DNA from: an uncultured Oscillospiraceae bacterium
GTDB taxonomy: Bacteria > Bacillota > Clostridia > Oscillospirales > Acutalibacteraceae
Assembly (NCBI GenBank): GCA_900545625.1
Contig: UQZS01000021.1
Location: 1 to 26,356 of the forward strand
Reading direction: 5' to 3'
DNA length: 26,356 nt
Every line of letters starts with the position of its first letter. The first letter of the stretch is position 1. Under the pieces are notes generated by a model, which did no database searches, was not told where the DNA came from, and was given only the letters and a program-made list of their open reading frames with translations. Of this stretch, positions 15,356 to 23,783 are shown piece after piece. The translations under genes and the position numbers were made by a program.

Positions 15356-16900
15356 TCACGCCTGTACCGTTCTGTCCTCGATCGCCTGTGCCATGGCGCC
15401 GAACAGAGAAAGCTCGTCTTCATAAGGCAGGTCGCAGCCGTAATGCCAGACCATCACGCCGCCCAAGCCCGCGTCGATCGCATAGGCGGTCTTGTCATAA
15501 ACCATCTGCCAGCCGTTATAATAGCGGTCGGGGGTGTTCTCCTCCTCGGTTTCGGGACAACCCTCCAAAAGCCCCTCGGCTACATTCTGATATTTCCCAA
15601 GCTGTCGGGCGTCGCCGGAATAGGTGTACCAGTATTCACCGCCGTCTATGGGACGGGAGAAAAACGGCATGCCCAGATCCATTTTATCCGCAGAATAGCC
15701 AAGACTCAGATAGTCGCTGATCACGCCGCTTGCCGTGCGTGCGAAGGAGGCGTGATGTCCGTCCTCTGCATCAAATGCATCATATCCCATGACCTCTACG
15801 GTGTCTACCGAACGGCTCAGAAAGATCTCCCACAGATTTTTCCAAACAGGCACCGCCGCACCGAGCTGATACTGCCCGTTGATCTCTTCTTTGAGTGCCG
15901 AAAGGAAACGGCTGAACGTGAACCAGTCTTTGAGACGGCGCGGATATTCGTAGTCAAAATAGATCCCGTCGAAATCATTTGCCGCTGTGAACTCCAAAAG
16001 CGCCGCGATCAGGGTGTCCCGGTTGTCGCCAAACGCCAGATTGTGCTGGTCGCATTTTGCGTTCGCCGCATTTTCGGCGGCTGTTCCTTCAGGCGCATCG
16101 GGACCGATAAAGTTGCAATGGATGCGCACGTCGCGGTCTCCGATGACCTCACGCAGATTTTGAAGCGCCGTTCGGAAGACCGTCTCACCGTCCGCCGTCG
16201 TCCCATCCCCGAGATCCAGATCGGGGTAATACAGCGTGCCGTCTGCTGCAAAGCGTACCGCGCCGAACAGGATAACATCTGTGATCACATCAAAACTGCC
16301 CGCCTGTGTGCGAAGGCCTTCCAAATCATATGCAGTCGCCGCAGTTATGTAGGTCGTTACACGGAAGTCCTCCGCCGCTTTGCGCTCTGAAGAAAAAGCC
16401 TCTACATCCTCTATCGTGAAAGGTGCGTCGGCGCCCTGTACGGTGATGCGCAGTGCAGTGGTCTCGACTTCGGGGAATGCACAGTAACGGTATTCGCCGA
16501 TCTTATCATCCTGCGCATGGATTTGTGTGTATGCGCCGTCCACCAGCGCTTCAATGGAAAACCCGCGGCAGTTTGCGCCATCCTCACGCAGAACAACGGT
16601 GTTCAAGGTGACCGGCGCGGAAAACTCCGCTGTGTACACTGTCCCGGCCGTGCCTGTAAAGCCGTCGCCCGATACTTCACCGTTTGTTACGGAGACAACT
16701 GCGTTTTCCAGCAGATCCTGTTCCGGCTTGATCTCCGCCTTGCTTGCATTGCTAAAAGAAAGCGCGGTGCAGACCAGCGCGAAGACAAGCAGCAAACATA
16801 CAATGGTAAACAGAACGCGCAGCACCCTTTTGGCCTTAGAGACCTTGCGGGACGCGTGTTCGCTCGGCTTGCTTTGCAGTGCAGATCTTTTGTTTGACAT
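15356..16900 (-). CDS. Membrane-anchored GH18-like glycoside hydrolase
   Basis: The 514-residue product has a basic N-terminus, a membrane anchor at about 28-50 (VLFTIVCLLLVFALVC), a discoidin-like domain at about 62-172 and a GH18-type barrel at about 180-510. DGIYFDYEYP (311-320) gives D316 and catalytic E318; MGYD is at 371-374, and GGVMVWHYG near the end holds the conserved Trp. The barrel should face outward, acting on a surface GlcNAc polymer such as peptidoglycan or an exopolysaccharide (inference). It is the first gene of the operon, with AAAGGGG before the ATG and a good promoter 73 nt upstream. The last about 390 residues closely match the protein encoded at 12969-14360. Confidence 0.9.
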   Translation of the reverse strand: MSNKRSALQSKPSEHASRKVSKAKRVLRVLFTIVCLLLVFALVCTALSFSNASKAEIKPEQDLLENAVVSVTNGEVSGDGFTGTAGTVYTAEFSAPVTLNTVVLREDGANCRGFSIEALVDGAYTQIHAQDDKIGEYRYCAFPEVETTALRITVQGADAPFTIEDVEAFSSERKAAEDFRVTTYITAATAYDLEGLRTQAGSFDVITDVILFGAVRFAADGTLYYPDLDLGDGTTADGETVFRTALQNLREVIGDRDVRIHCNFIGPDAPEGTAAENAANAKCDQHNLAFGDNRDTLIAALLEFTAANDFDGIYFDYEYPRRLKDWFTFSRFLSALKEEINGQYQLGAAVPVWKNLWEIFLSRSVDTVEVMGYDAFDAEDGHHASFARTASGVISDYLSLGYSADKMDLGMPFFSRPIDGGEYWYTYSGDARQLGKYQNVAEGLLEGCPETEEENTPDRYYNGWQMVYDKTAYAIDAGLGGVMVWHYGCDLPYEDELSLFGAMAQAIEDRTVQA

Positions 16901-16972
16901 CGTGAAACCCCTTTGTTTTCAGCATTTTTGTATACGCACAAAAAATCGAACCGATTGTTCGGATTTAAGTCT

Positions 16973-17001
16973 ATTATGCCAAATTAACCCGTGTGCGTCA
17001 A
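16973..17001 (-). promoter_or_regulatory. Promoter of the GH18-Nudix-GH18-MIF operon
   Basis: TTGACG (16996-17001) and CATAAT (16973-16978) on the minus strand are 17 nt apart. Downstream, in the leader, CGAAC and GTTCG form a small inverted repeat (about 16947-16961) that could be an operator. Confidence 0.7.
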
Positions 17002-17020
17002 GCAAAACACCGCCTGCAGT

Positions 17021-17049
17021 TTGCATTTTTTTATAAAAGTTAGTATAAT
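17021..17049 (+). promoter_or_regulatory. SigA promoter of the NYN-domain gene
   Basis: TTGCAT (17021-17026) and a perfect TATAAT (17044-17049) are 17 nt apart. It diverges from the operon promoter, only about 20 bp away. Confidence 0.8.
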
Positions 17050-17079
17050 AAAAGCATCCTGTTGGCAAAGGAAGTTTTT

Positions 17080-17991
17080 ATGGAAAATACAAATCGGAAT
17101 ATTGCCTTGCTGATTGACTCAGACAACATTTCTCCTCGTTATATCGAAACGGTGTTCGATGAGCTGAAATCCATCGGGACGGTCACGGTCAAACGCATTT
17201 ACGGCGATTGGACGCGCGATGATGTGAAATGCTGGAAGAGCGTTCTGCCGGAATATGCTATCCAGCCCATGCAGCAGTTTGCCAATACCGTGGGCAAAAA
17301 TTCCACGGATTCCGCCATGATCATCGATGCGATGGACATCCTCTACCGCGATACGGTGGATGTGTTCTGTCTTGCCTCGAGCGACAGCGATTTTACCCGC
17401 CTTGCAGTGCGCCTGCGCGAAAGCGGCAAACAGGTCGTCGGCATGGGCGAGAGCAAAACGCCGAAGGCGTTTGTCAACGCCTGCGATTCATTTCGGTATT
17501 TGGATGTTTTAAGCGGCAAAACGGATGACGAGCCCGCTTCCAATGAAAGCAGCATCACCCCGCGCATGGAGATCGAGCAGGAGATCCTTTCCATGCTCTC
17601 CCGCGGGGAGGCGGGTGCGCGCGTGCTCATCAGTGTTGTCAAAGAATATTTGCAGCGCAAGTTCCCTGATTTTGACGAGCGCAACTACGGATTTTCCAAG
17701 TTTTCGAACTTTTTGAAATCGTTCAGCAGCTTCCGCGTCGTGCTTGACGGCGCGCACAACCTTTGCTTGTGCCAGGAACGCTCCGTGCGCCGTGAGGAGA
17801 TCGAGGCTTATGTGAAATCCCTTCTACAAAAAAGCCGCGCAAAGCGCATGAATATCGGCGAGATCAACACCCGCCTGACCGAACGGTTCAAGGACTTTTC
17901 CGTCAAGGCATACGGCTATCGGCAGATCAAGCTGTTCCTGTCGGACATCGACGGCGTAGAGATCGAGGACTGCGACCTGGTGCTAAAATAA
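17080..17991 (+). CDS. NYN-domain (PIN-like) nuclease with LOTUS/OST-HTH domains
   Basis: The 303-residue product starts with a NYN/LabA-type PIN-like domain (about 6-145). It holds acidic residues expected for metal binding: D13 (ALLIDSDN), D77 and D83 (NSTDSAMIIDAMD), and SDSD at 101-104. Two winged-helix OST-HTH/LOTUS-like domains follow at about 163-232 and 236-300. Such proteins are thought to bind and cut structured RNA; the bacterial targets are largely unknown. I preferred ATG 17080 (AAAGGAAG 7 nt upstream) to the TTG at 17062. It is monocistronic with its own promoter and no obvious terminator in the 110-nt gap that follows. Confidence 0.9.
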   Translation: MENTNRNIALLIDSDNISPRYIETVFDELKSIGTVTVKRIYGDWTRDDVKCWKSVLPEYAIQPMQQFANTVGKNSTDSAMIIDAMDILYRDTVDVFCLASSDSDFTRLAVRLRESGKQVVGMGESKTPKAFVNACDSFRYLDVLSGKTDDEPASNESSITPRMEIEQEILSMLSRGEAGARVLISVVKEYLQRKFPDFDERNYGFSKFSNFLKSFSSFRVVLDGAHNLCLCQERSVRREEIEAYVKSLLQKSRAKRMNIGEINTRLTERFKDFSVKAYGYRQIKLFLSDIDGVEIEDCDLVLK

Positions 17992-18102
17992 CAGCTCTCC
18001 ATATAGAAAAAGCAGCATCTCCGTTTTTAGCCGAGGTGCGATAACGAAGGAAATATGTAAGGTGGCGGAGCAGCCGAAGGGCTGTGCCGCCGCTTTGCGT
18101 TG
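17992..18102. other. Gap with GC-rich hairpin beside the recombinase remnant
   Basis: At 18064-18091 GGCGGAGCAGCC and GGCTGTGCCGCC pair (two central mismatches) around GAAG. No T-run follows on the minus strand, so it is not a convincing terminator. This gap is the likely edge of the former element, but I cannot identify an att core. Confidence 0.3.
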
Positions 18103-19686
18103 TCAGGCTGTTTTCTTCTTTCGGTTTTGCATACCGAGTCTGCCGTCGAGGGCAACGCAGTCCTCATCGGCAATGTTGATAATACCCGCAGCCTTGTAGT
18201 AAATCTCAATCTTCTGCTTTCTGTGGCCGCTGCTCTTATCGGGAGCGTGTACCACGATTTTGTCAACCAGATCGTTCAGGATTTCCGCCGTGAGTTCTTG
18301 GGGATCGGTGTATTTGCGAACATTCTTCAGGAACCGCTGAAGGTCGTGCTGTTCCTGTTCGCCGCTGTCAATCAGATCCTGCAAATCAAGAATCGCCGCT
18401 TTGACATCCTTCTGCTCCGTTTCATACTCGGAAGAAAGCTTGTCAAACCGTTCCGCCGACAGCCTGCCCGATACCATATCCTCATAGATTCGCTTGAACA
18501 GCGTATCCAAATCCTCATCCCGGCGCTTGAGCGTTACAATATCTACCTTTGCCTTTTCAACGGATAATTTTCGTTCTGCGTTTGCTTTTTCCATTTCCTT
18601 TTTGACAAAGGACGCTTCAAACTGCTGGATATAGGACAACACGCCCTGAATATGCCGAAACACAAGCCGGTTCAGGGTAACTGCCCGGATATAATGCCCC
18701 GTGCAGGTTCCCGTATTGCTGCGGTAGTTGGCGCAGACGAAAAAGTCCTGATTTGCTTTGAAAGCGTTTGCCGTGCAGTAGTGCAGTTTGGCTCCACAGT
18801 CCGCACAGAATACCTTGCCCGAAAAGATACTGATTTTTCCTGTTGCGGTCGGGCGGCGTTTGTGTTTGCGGATTTCCTGTACCGTCTCAAAGATATGCCT
18901 GTCAACAATGGCAGGGTGGGTATCCTCAAATATCCGGCGTTTTTCCTTATCGTTCCACACACGCTTTTTGCTGCGGTAATTCTTAGAGGTCGTCTTGAAG
19001 TTTTCGGTATGCCCGATATATTCCAGCTTCTCTAAAATCCCCGCAACGGTTTTCTGCGCCCATTTGTACGGCTCGGCAGGAAGCAGTTTTCCATCTTTCT
19101 GTGCCTTGTACGCCGTTGGAGTGAGCACTTTTTCCGCTTTCAGCTTCTTAGCGATCTGCGTAGGCCCAAGCCCGTCATAGCACAGCTTGAAGATATACCG
19201 CACGGTTTGCGCCGCTTCTTCGTCGATCAGCCATTTGTCCTTGTTTTCGGCATCCTTAACGAATCCAAATGGTGGATTGGTAGTCAGGTGCTTTCCGCTT
19301 TCGCCCTTCATTCGGAAGGTAGACTTGATTTTCTTGGCGGTATCTCTGGCATAAAGCTCGTTGCAGAAGTTGCGGATCGGCGTCATATCAAATTCCGTTT
19401 GTACAGCGGAATCTACATTGTCGTTGACAGCGATAAACCGCACATCATTTTCGGGGAAAACAATGTCCGTATACATCCCAACCTGCAAATAGTTCCTGCC
19501 AAGCCGGGACATATCCTTGACGATAACCGTTCCCACCTTGCCGCTTTCAATAAGCTGTTCCATTTCCCGAAAAGACGGACGGTCGAAGCTCGTCCCGGAA
19601 TAGCCGTCATCGACAAAAAATTGCAGATGTTAGAAGCTGTGCTTTCTCGCATATTCCTTTAACAGCGCCTTTTGAGACGAGATTTG
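18103..19686 (-). pseudogene. Large serine recombinase, N-terminally truncated and interrupted
   Basis: The sequence is that of a Tn4451/ICE-type large serine recombinase. It has the resolvase part (DDGYSGTSFDRPSF, KDMSRLGRNYLQVGMYTD), a recombinase domain (NPPFGFVKDAENKD), a zinc-ribbon segment with CADCGAKL and a later Cys pair, and a coiled coil near the C-terminus. Homology begins abruptly at about 19686 (QISSQKALLKEYARKHSF). The first roughly 50 residues, including the catalytic Ser in the usual Y-x-R-x-S motif, are missing. A TAA at 19630-19632 then interrupts the frame; the largest open part is ATG 19563 to 18103 (486 residues). Without the catalytic Ser it cannot cut DNA, so it marks an old integration. 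No other element genes are visible. Confidence 0.88.
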
Positions 19687-19757
19687 TCAAGGATATATTT
19701 TGTTTATCAGAATGCTATGAATCGCGTGAAAAAATAAAACGAATCTCTTTTATTGTA

Positions 19758-19793
19758 AAAAGCGCTTAGAATCGCGTGGTTCTAAGTGCTTTT
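19758..19793 (-). terminator. Terminator overlapping the CotH stop codon
   Basis: AAAAGCACTTAGAA and TTCTAAGCGCTTTT pair over 14 positions (one A-C mismatch) around an 8-nt loop. On the minus strand the 5' arm contains the last two CotH codons and its TAG stop, and the 3' arm ends in TTTTTAC. It closes the lipoprotein-VTC-DUF4956-CotH operon. Confidence 0.8.
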
Positions 19794-21230
19794 GCCTGTT
19801 ATGTCTCCCAACGCCGCATCCTGCCGTTCCTTTGATTCCTCCAAGTCCTTGAAATCGCCCAAGTCGGTCAATTTAACTTCCGAAGCGTCAACTTTGGCGT
19901 CCGGATTTTCCGCCTGACCACGGATGGTGGCGGGGATTTCACCGTCCAGCTGCCCGCGTATACTCTCGGCCCGCAGCAGACAAACCTGTTCCAGCGTATC
20001 CACCGCCAGCCGGTGGTCTTCGTAGGAGCAAAAGGCGGTGGGATCTTTTTGAACATAAGGGGCAATCAGCTTTTCCGTCTGCCGGAGGGTGACTGCAAAC
20101 CGACCGCTTTCAAAGTATTCCGAAAGGAGCTTGTCGAAATAGGTGTGATAGCGGGAAAAGTATCCTTCGTGCTTCATCAGGTTGTGGTAAAGCGGCCGGT
20201 TGAGCATGATCTTTCCTTCCGCCGGGGTGTTAATGGGATAGTTAATAAGAATGTTGGGATCTTTGATAGGGTCGGTCATGCCCAGAGCATAGGTGCCGAA
20301 GGCCAGGTTATAATCCCATGGAAGGATGCTGAGGATCCCGTTTTCCTCATACAAAAAGTAATTGTGCCCGGTATGGCCCAGATAGCTGTCCCAGTTCATC
20401 ACAAAGACCTGAACGGTGAAATACCGGAGCACCTCGTCCACGTTGACGGCGGTTTCCAGGTTTTCACCGGTGGACAGGATTTTCAGCGCCTCGATCACCC
20501 GTTTCTGATCGGCTTCCGATCCCTTGAACTTGGCGTTTTCAAAGATGCCGGGATAGCTGTCCGGGTTATCGTCGATATATCGCAGCGCCACGTCGGCGTT
20601 TTCCGCATTCAGGGAACGGTAATCCGGCTTGTACAGCTTCCCGTAATCATTCCCGAAATTCCGGCGGGCAAAGGCTTCCTCTGGCTCCTCTACCGCCAGA
20701 AACAGCCCCCAGTCCTCTCCGTTGACCGTCACCCAGACATAGCTGCAAAGGGGCGCAGGCACCCCCATGAACGCCATCATATCGTAGGCCATATAGGTTT
20801 TCAGATAGCTGTTGTCCTGAAAGGAAGCGTCCAGGGAAAATTTGTCCAGCCCATAATAATTCCCGCCGTCCAGGAACTGGTCGAATTCCAGCTTGAGGCT
20901 GTAGCGGGAAAGCCCGTATTCCTCCGTCAGCCGCAGGGAATTGTTGCCCTTTGCCCGCAGCCCGATATTATGAAACGCTTCTCCGTCGATTTCGACAGTG
21001 CAGGCCACGTATTCTTCTTTTGCGGCGTCCTCGATAAAAGCGCCCCAGTCCGCAATTTGAATATCAATGGTGTGCACCCGGCTGTCGTCAAACAGCCGGG
21101 TCGCATATCCTGGGTTGGCGCTGGCTTTGGGGATCCCCAGCTGTTCGCCGAACATCAGAAGTATGGTGAGAAGGGCAGCCAAAACCGCCGCGCCGATACA
21201 AATCCGGTCAATATACTTATGCTTTACCAT
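19782..21230 (-). CDS. CotH-family protein kinase
   Basis: The 482-residue product has one N-terminal membrane helix (about 10-27), so the kinase domain lies outside the membrane. Conserved CotH features are GLRAKGNNSLR (phosphate-binding region, about 90-100), WGLFLAVEEPEEAF, NWDS at 279-282, HNYFLYEENG and the metal-binding Asp in LPWDYNLAFG (D306). CotH in Bacillus is a Ser kinase of spore coat proteins; membrane or secreted relatives sit in VTC-DUF4956 loci and have no known substrate. ATG 21230 was chosen because it lies 4 nt after the DUF4956 stop, with GGATAAGG over the junction. The last 40 residues are charged (Glu/Asp/Lys). Confidence 0.92.
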   Translation of the reverse strand: MVKHKYIDRICIGAAVLAALLTILLMFGEQLGIPKASANPGYATRLFDDSRVHTIDIQIADWGAFIEDAAKEEYVACTVEIDGEAFHNIGLRAKGNNSLRLTEEYGLSRYSLKLEFDQFLDGGNYYGLDKFSLDASFQDNSYLKTYMAYDMMAFMGVPAPLCSYVWVTVNGEDWGLFLAVEEPEEAFARRNFGNDYGKLYKPDYRSLNAENADVALRYIDDNPDSYPGIFENAKFKGSEADQKRVIEALKILSTGENLETAVNVDEVLRYFTVQVFVMNWDSYLGHTGHNYFLYEENGILSILPWDYNLAFGTYALGMTDPIKDPNILINYPINTPAEGKIMLNRPLYHNLMKHEGYFSRYHTYFDKLLSEYFESGRFAVTLRQTEKLIAPYVQKDPTAFCSYEDHRLAVDTLEQVCLLRAESIRGQLDGEIPATIRGQAENPDAKVDASEVKLTDLGDFKDLEESKERQDAALGDITGKST

Positions 21231-21234
21231 CGCC

Positions 21235-21906
21235 TTATCCCATGTAGTCGCCGTTATAGGAGACCAGCACCACCCGGGACACGCCCGGCATAGCCTCCAG
21301 CTCATTGACAAAGGCGCTGCTGTCCTCTTTCAGGCGGACTTCGTAATTCAGTTCCACACAGCCGTTGTCCACGCTCTTGCTTTTGAGATTCAGCCGCCTG
21401 ACCTGAGATTTGACAAAAATCCGCGCCTGTTCCTCAATCTCGCTGTTTTTGCAGTGCACCACCAAGATATACGGGAAATCCGCCGTTTTCTTTCGGGAAA
21501 AGGCAAAGAGAACTGCCCCAATGAAGATACTGCCGAATACCGCCAGCGGGATCAGGCCCGCCGCCAGCACAATGCCCACCGCAATCGCCCAGAACAGGAA
21601 GGCGATATCCATGGGCTCTTTGATCGCGGTGCGGAACCGGACGATGGACAGGGCGCCCACCATGCCCAGAGACAGCACGATGTTGCTTACCACCGTCATA
21701 ATCAGCAGGGTGGTAATAAGCGACAGAGCAATCAGCGTCACGCCGAAGCTGGCCGAATACATCACGCCGCTGTAGCTCTTTTTATAGATGAAAAAGATAA
21801 ACAATCCCAGCAGAAAGGCCAATACCATGGCGATCGCCATGTCCAGTATGGAGATGCTGGCGATATTCTCCAGAAAGCTGGATTTGAAAATATCCTGAAA
21901 GGTCAT
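21235..21906 (-). CDS. DUF4956 membrane protein
   Basis: The 223-residue product has four hydrophobic helices in its first roughly 140 residues. The DUF4956 signature region MVGALSIVRFRTAIKEP lies between helices two and three. The C-terminal 75 residues form a soluble, probably ferredoxin-like domain (VVLVSYNGDYMG at the end). DUF4956 proteins have no proven role but very often neighbour VTC-domain proteins, as here; export or handling of polyphosphate or another polymer is a guess. AGGAGGAAGG lies before the ATG, 24 nt after the VTC stop. Confidence 0.92.
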   Translation of the reverse strand: MTFQDIFKSSFLENIASISILDMAIAMVLAFLLGLFIFFIYKKSYSGVMYSASFGVTLIALSLITTLLIMTVVSNIVLSLGMVGALSIVRFRTAIKEPMDIAFLFWAIAVGIVLAAGLIPLAVFGSIFIGAVLFAFSRKKTADFPYILVVHCKNSEIEEQARIFVKSQVRRLNLKSKSVDNGCVELNYEVRLKEDSSAFVNELEAMPGVSRVVLVSYNGDYMG

Positions 21907-21930
21907 AAGGCCCTTCCTCCTCAGATAATT

Positions 21931-22629
21931 TTAATCGAACCGCCGGCACAGGGCGTATTTGGAGCAGGCCGCCGCCTGCCTTCCGGGTACCTGCACCGCC
22001 ATGCGGACAAGCTCCGGCAAATACGCGTCGTATTTCACTTCCAGCACCGTGCCAGGCTCCATTGTGCGCATGTAGAAAATTTCCGGATTCAGGAAGTCCA
22101 CATTTCCAAGGGCGGTGCGGATATCCCGATCTAACGTGATACGCACATTGCCGGGCGCATAGAGAAACGCCTCCCGGTCGTAACGGACAATCGTCTTTGG
22201 CGACAAACCTTTCCCCTTGATTTTGCTGTAAAGCTCGATGAAAAGCGGTTCATCCGAATCCAGCAGGAATTCGGAGCTGCCCGAAAGCAACTCCTTTACC
22301 TGTTCCTGCGTCATCCGGGCGCTGCGCTTGCCGCACAGGCCGTTTATTTTGTACTTCTTTTCCAGCCGGACAAAGGAGGTATCCGCTCCGTAATACCTCA
22401 GCCGGAATTTTTCCCGCCGGTTGACCCCGTCGATTTTCTCCCGCAGGGCGCTGTCATAGGGCGTGTCAAAGTACAGGCTGGTAACCCGGTATGTACCGCC
22501 CGGCCCGGCGTTTTTATCGTGGAGAAACAGCTTTTTGAGCCTTTGGGAAAGCACCAGATCTTCCCGCAGGTTGATCCGGTGCTTCAGCTCATGCCGCAAG
22601 GGAAACTCGCTCTCCGGCTTAATCGTCAT
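21931..22629 (-). CDS. VTC-domain protein (polyphosphate-polymerase-like)
   Basis: The 232-residue product is a stand-alone VTC domain, a triphosphate-tunnel fold. Tunnel-lining basic and acidic segments are visible in order: RHELKHRI (about 12-19), YRVTSLYFDTPYDSA, REKFRLRYYG, RLEKKYK, KTIVRYDREAF, ITLDRDIR and VLEVKYDAYLP. In yeast the VTC4 domain makes polyphosphate from ATP; most bacterial VTC proteins are uncharacterised. The ATG lies inside the end of the lipoprotein gene (11-nt overlap), so translation is probably coupled. The partners are a DUF4956 membrane protein and a CotH kinase. Confidence 0.92.
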   Translation of the reverse strand: MTIKPESEFPLRHELKHRINLREDLVLSQRLKKLFLHDKNAGPGGTYRVTSLYFDTPYDSALREKIDGVNRREKFRLRYYGADTSFVRLEKKYKINGLCGKRSARMTQEQVKELLSGSSEFLLDSDEPLFIELYSKIKGKGLSPKTIVRYDREAFLYAPGNVRITLDRDIRTALGNVDFLNPEIFYMRTMEPGTVLEVKYDAYLPELVRMAVQVPGRQAAACSKYALCRRFD

Positions 22630-23683
22630 AACCGGAATCCCCATCGTCCCAATCGTCGTCGGCTTCCCGGTCATAATCGCTTCCGCCGTCGTCGTAATTG
22701 GTATCACCGTAATTGGTATTGCCGTGATCATCATAGTTGGTATCGTTGTAATCAGTGATACCGTCGTTGTTGGGACCATAGTCCGTATCATTGTAATCGG
22801 TGACGCCGTCGTTGTTGGGACCGTAGTCGGTGTCGTTGTAGTCGGTGACGCCATCGTTGTTCGGGCCATAGTCCGTGTCGTTATAGTCGGTCACGCCGTC
22901 ATTATTCGGGCCGTAATCGGTATCGTTGTAATTGGTGGAACCGCCGCCGGTGGCCGGGGTTCCGCTTTGCGTGCCGGCAGTCTTATGTTCCGCCTTGACA
23001 ACCTTGCCGGTGACCGCGTGGATGTCATACTCGTACTCGTTCCCGTTCGCCATGAACTCCAGCTCAAAAATCGGGGTTCCGTCATCGTGGTCGAATTCCT
23101 TATCGTCAAATACCGCGTCCGCTGCATTGACATTCGCCTGGGCAAGCGCAATTTCCTGCGCCTTTTCCAGCGTGATGTAGGGGGACGGCTTGCCGTCTTT
23201 GGCATAGGCGGGATCATAGTCGTCGTCGTCAATGGTCACGATGCCGGAGGAAAGCTCCAATCCCCTGACCGCTTCCTGCGTGCTGGCGCTCATATCCGCC
23301 AAGAAATCGTCGCTGGGAAGTACCGAGCCCGGCTCCAGCTGCAGGACAATGTTCTTTTTGTTGCCGTCGATGTCATCCACAAAGTAACCTGCCTCATTGA
23401 TCTCAACGATCAGATCCCGCAGGACAGTCTCGCAGTCTTTTCCGATATAATCCGGATAGGCCTCCACAATGCCCTTGCCGTCGTCGTTCCGGCCGGTCAG
23501 GGCGGTGACTTTGCCATCCCGGTTGTACTCGATCTGGATTTCCGGATTGACGCTCAAGGTGAGAACACCGGTTTCCTTCAGCGCCGTTCCCTCCTGTGCC
23601 GGCGCCCCGCATCCGGCCAGAAGGACTGCAGCCGCTACAGCCAGGGAAGAGACCGCTACAAAAACTTTTCTTCTCAATTTCAT
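22619..23683 (-). CDS. Lipoprotein resembling the RsgI ectodomain, with PepSY and Asp-rich repeats
   Basis: The 354-residue product begins with a lipoprotein signal (LLAGC, lipidated C25). Residues about 38-150 match the extracytoplasmic core of RsgI proteins: LTLSVNPEIQIEYNRDGKV at 41-59, with N46-P47 at the position where RsgI proteins cleave themselves. A PepSY-like domain spans about 168-234 (ITLEKAQEIALAQANV). Four exact or near-exact 15-residue repeats (DYNDTDYGPNNDGVT) fill 251-310, followed by an Asp/Tyr/Asn tail. It lacks the cytoplasmic anti-sigma domain and membrane helix of RsgI. AAAGGAG lies 8 nt before the ATG, and the promoter element matches the one before sigI. It may be a decoy, co-sensor or structural ligand for RsgI. 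Confidence 0.9.
   Translation of the reverse strand: MKLRRKVFVAVSSLAVAAAVLLAGCGAPAQEGTALKETGVLTLSVNPEIQIEYNRDGKVTALTGRNDDGKGIVEAYPDYIGKDCETVLRDLIVEINEAGYFVDDIDGNKKNIVLQLEPGSVLPSDDFLADMSASTQEAVRGLELSSGIVTIDDDDYDPAYAKDGKPSPYITLEKAQEIALAQANVNAADAVFDDKEFDHDDGTPIFELEFMANGNEYEYDIHAVTGKVVKAEHKTAGTQSGTPATGGGSTNYNDTDYGPNNDGVTDYNDTDYGPNNDGVTDYNDTDYGPNNDGVTDYNDTDYGPNNDGITDYNDTNYDDHGNTNYGDTNYDDGGSDYDREADDDWDDGDSGYDD
22754..22933 (-). repeat. Four tandem 45-bp coding repeats
   Basis: Four consecutive 45-bp units encode DYNDTDYGPNNDGVT (the last has I for V, the first has N for D). Units differ mainly at third codon positions, so protein-level selection is likely. Copy number could vary by recombination. 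Confidence 0.92.
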
Positions 23684-23738
23684 ATGACTTGCTCCTTTCG
23701 GTTTCCGTTTGTTTGTGGCTTTTGTTCTGCCTTACACC

Positions 23739-23773
23739 TATAGATTACGGGAGCAGGTTTTCAAAACCGGGGT
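23739..23773 (-). promoter_or_regulatory. Putative SigI-dependent promoter of the lipoprotein-VTC-DUF4956-CotH operon
   Basis: On the minus strand ACCCCGG (23767-23773), a 17-nt spacer and CGTAATCTATA (23739-23749) match the element before sigI with the same spacing. The spacers themselves differ. A C-rich -35 and a CG-containing -10 recall SigI promoters described in Bacillus and Clostridium thermocellum. Confidence 0.7.
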
Positions 23774-23783
23774 AAACTGGAAA

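Noticed and set aside
13227..16390. Long plus-strand frames opposite the GH18-like and Nudix genes
   Set aside because: They are antisense shadows of well-supported minus-strand genes and show no recognisable domain or ribosome site.
18003..19781. A complete integrative element around the serine recombinase
   Set aside because: Only the truncated recombinase is present; no excisionase, relaxase or other element genes and no convincing att repeats are seen.
22629..22869. An upstream extension of the VTC frame into Thr/Pro/Ile-rich sequence
   Set aside because: It is a shifted reading of the lipoprotein's Asp-rich repeats; ATG 22629 fits the normal start of VTC proteins.
22754..22933. Regular 45-bp repeats as a possible CRISPR array
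   Set aside because: The units are contiguous with no unique spacers and stay in frame as protein repeats within a clear lipoprotein gene.
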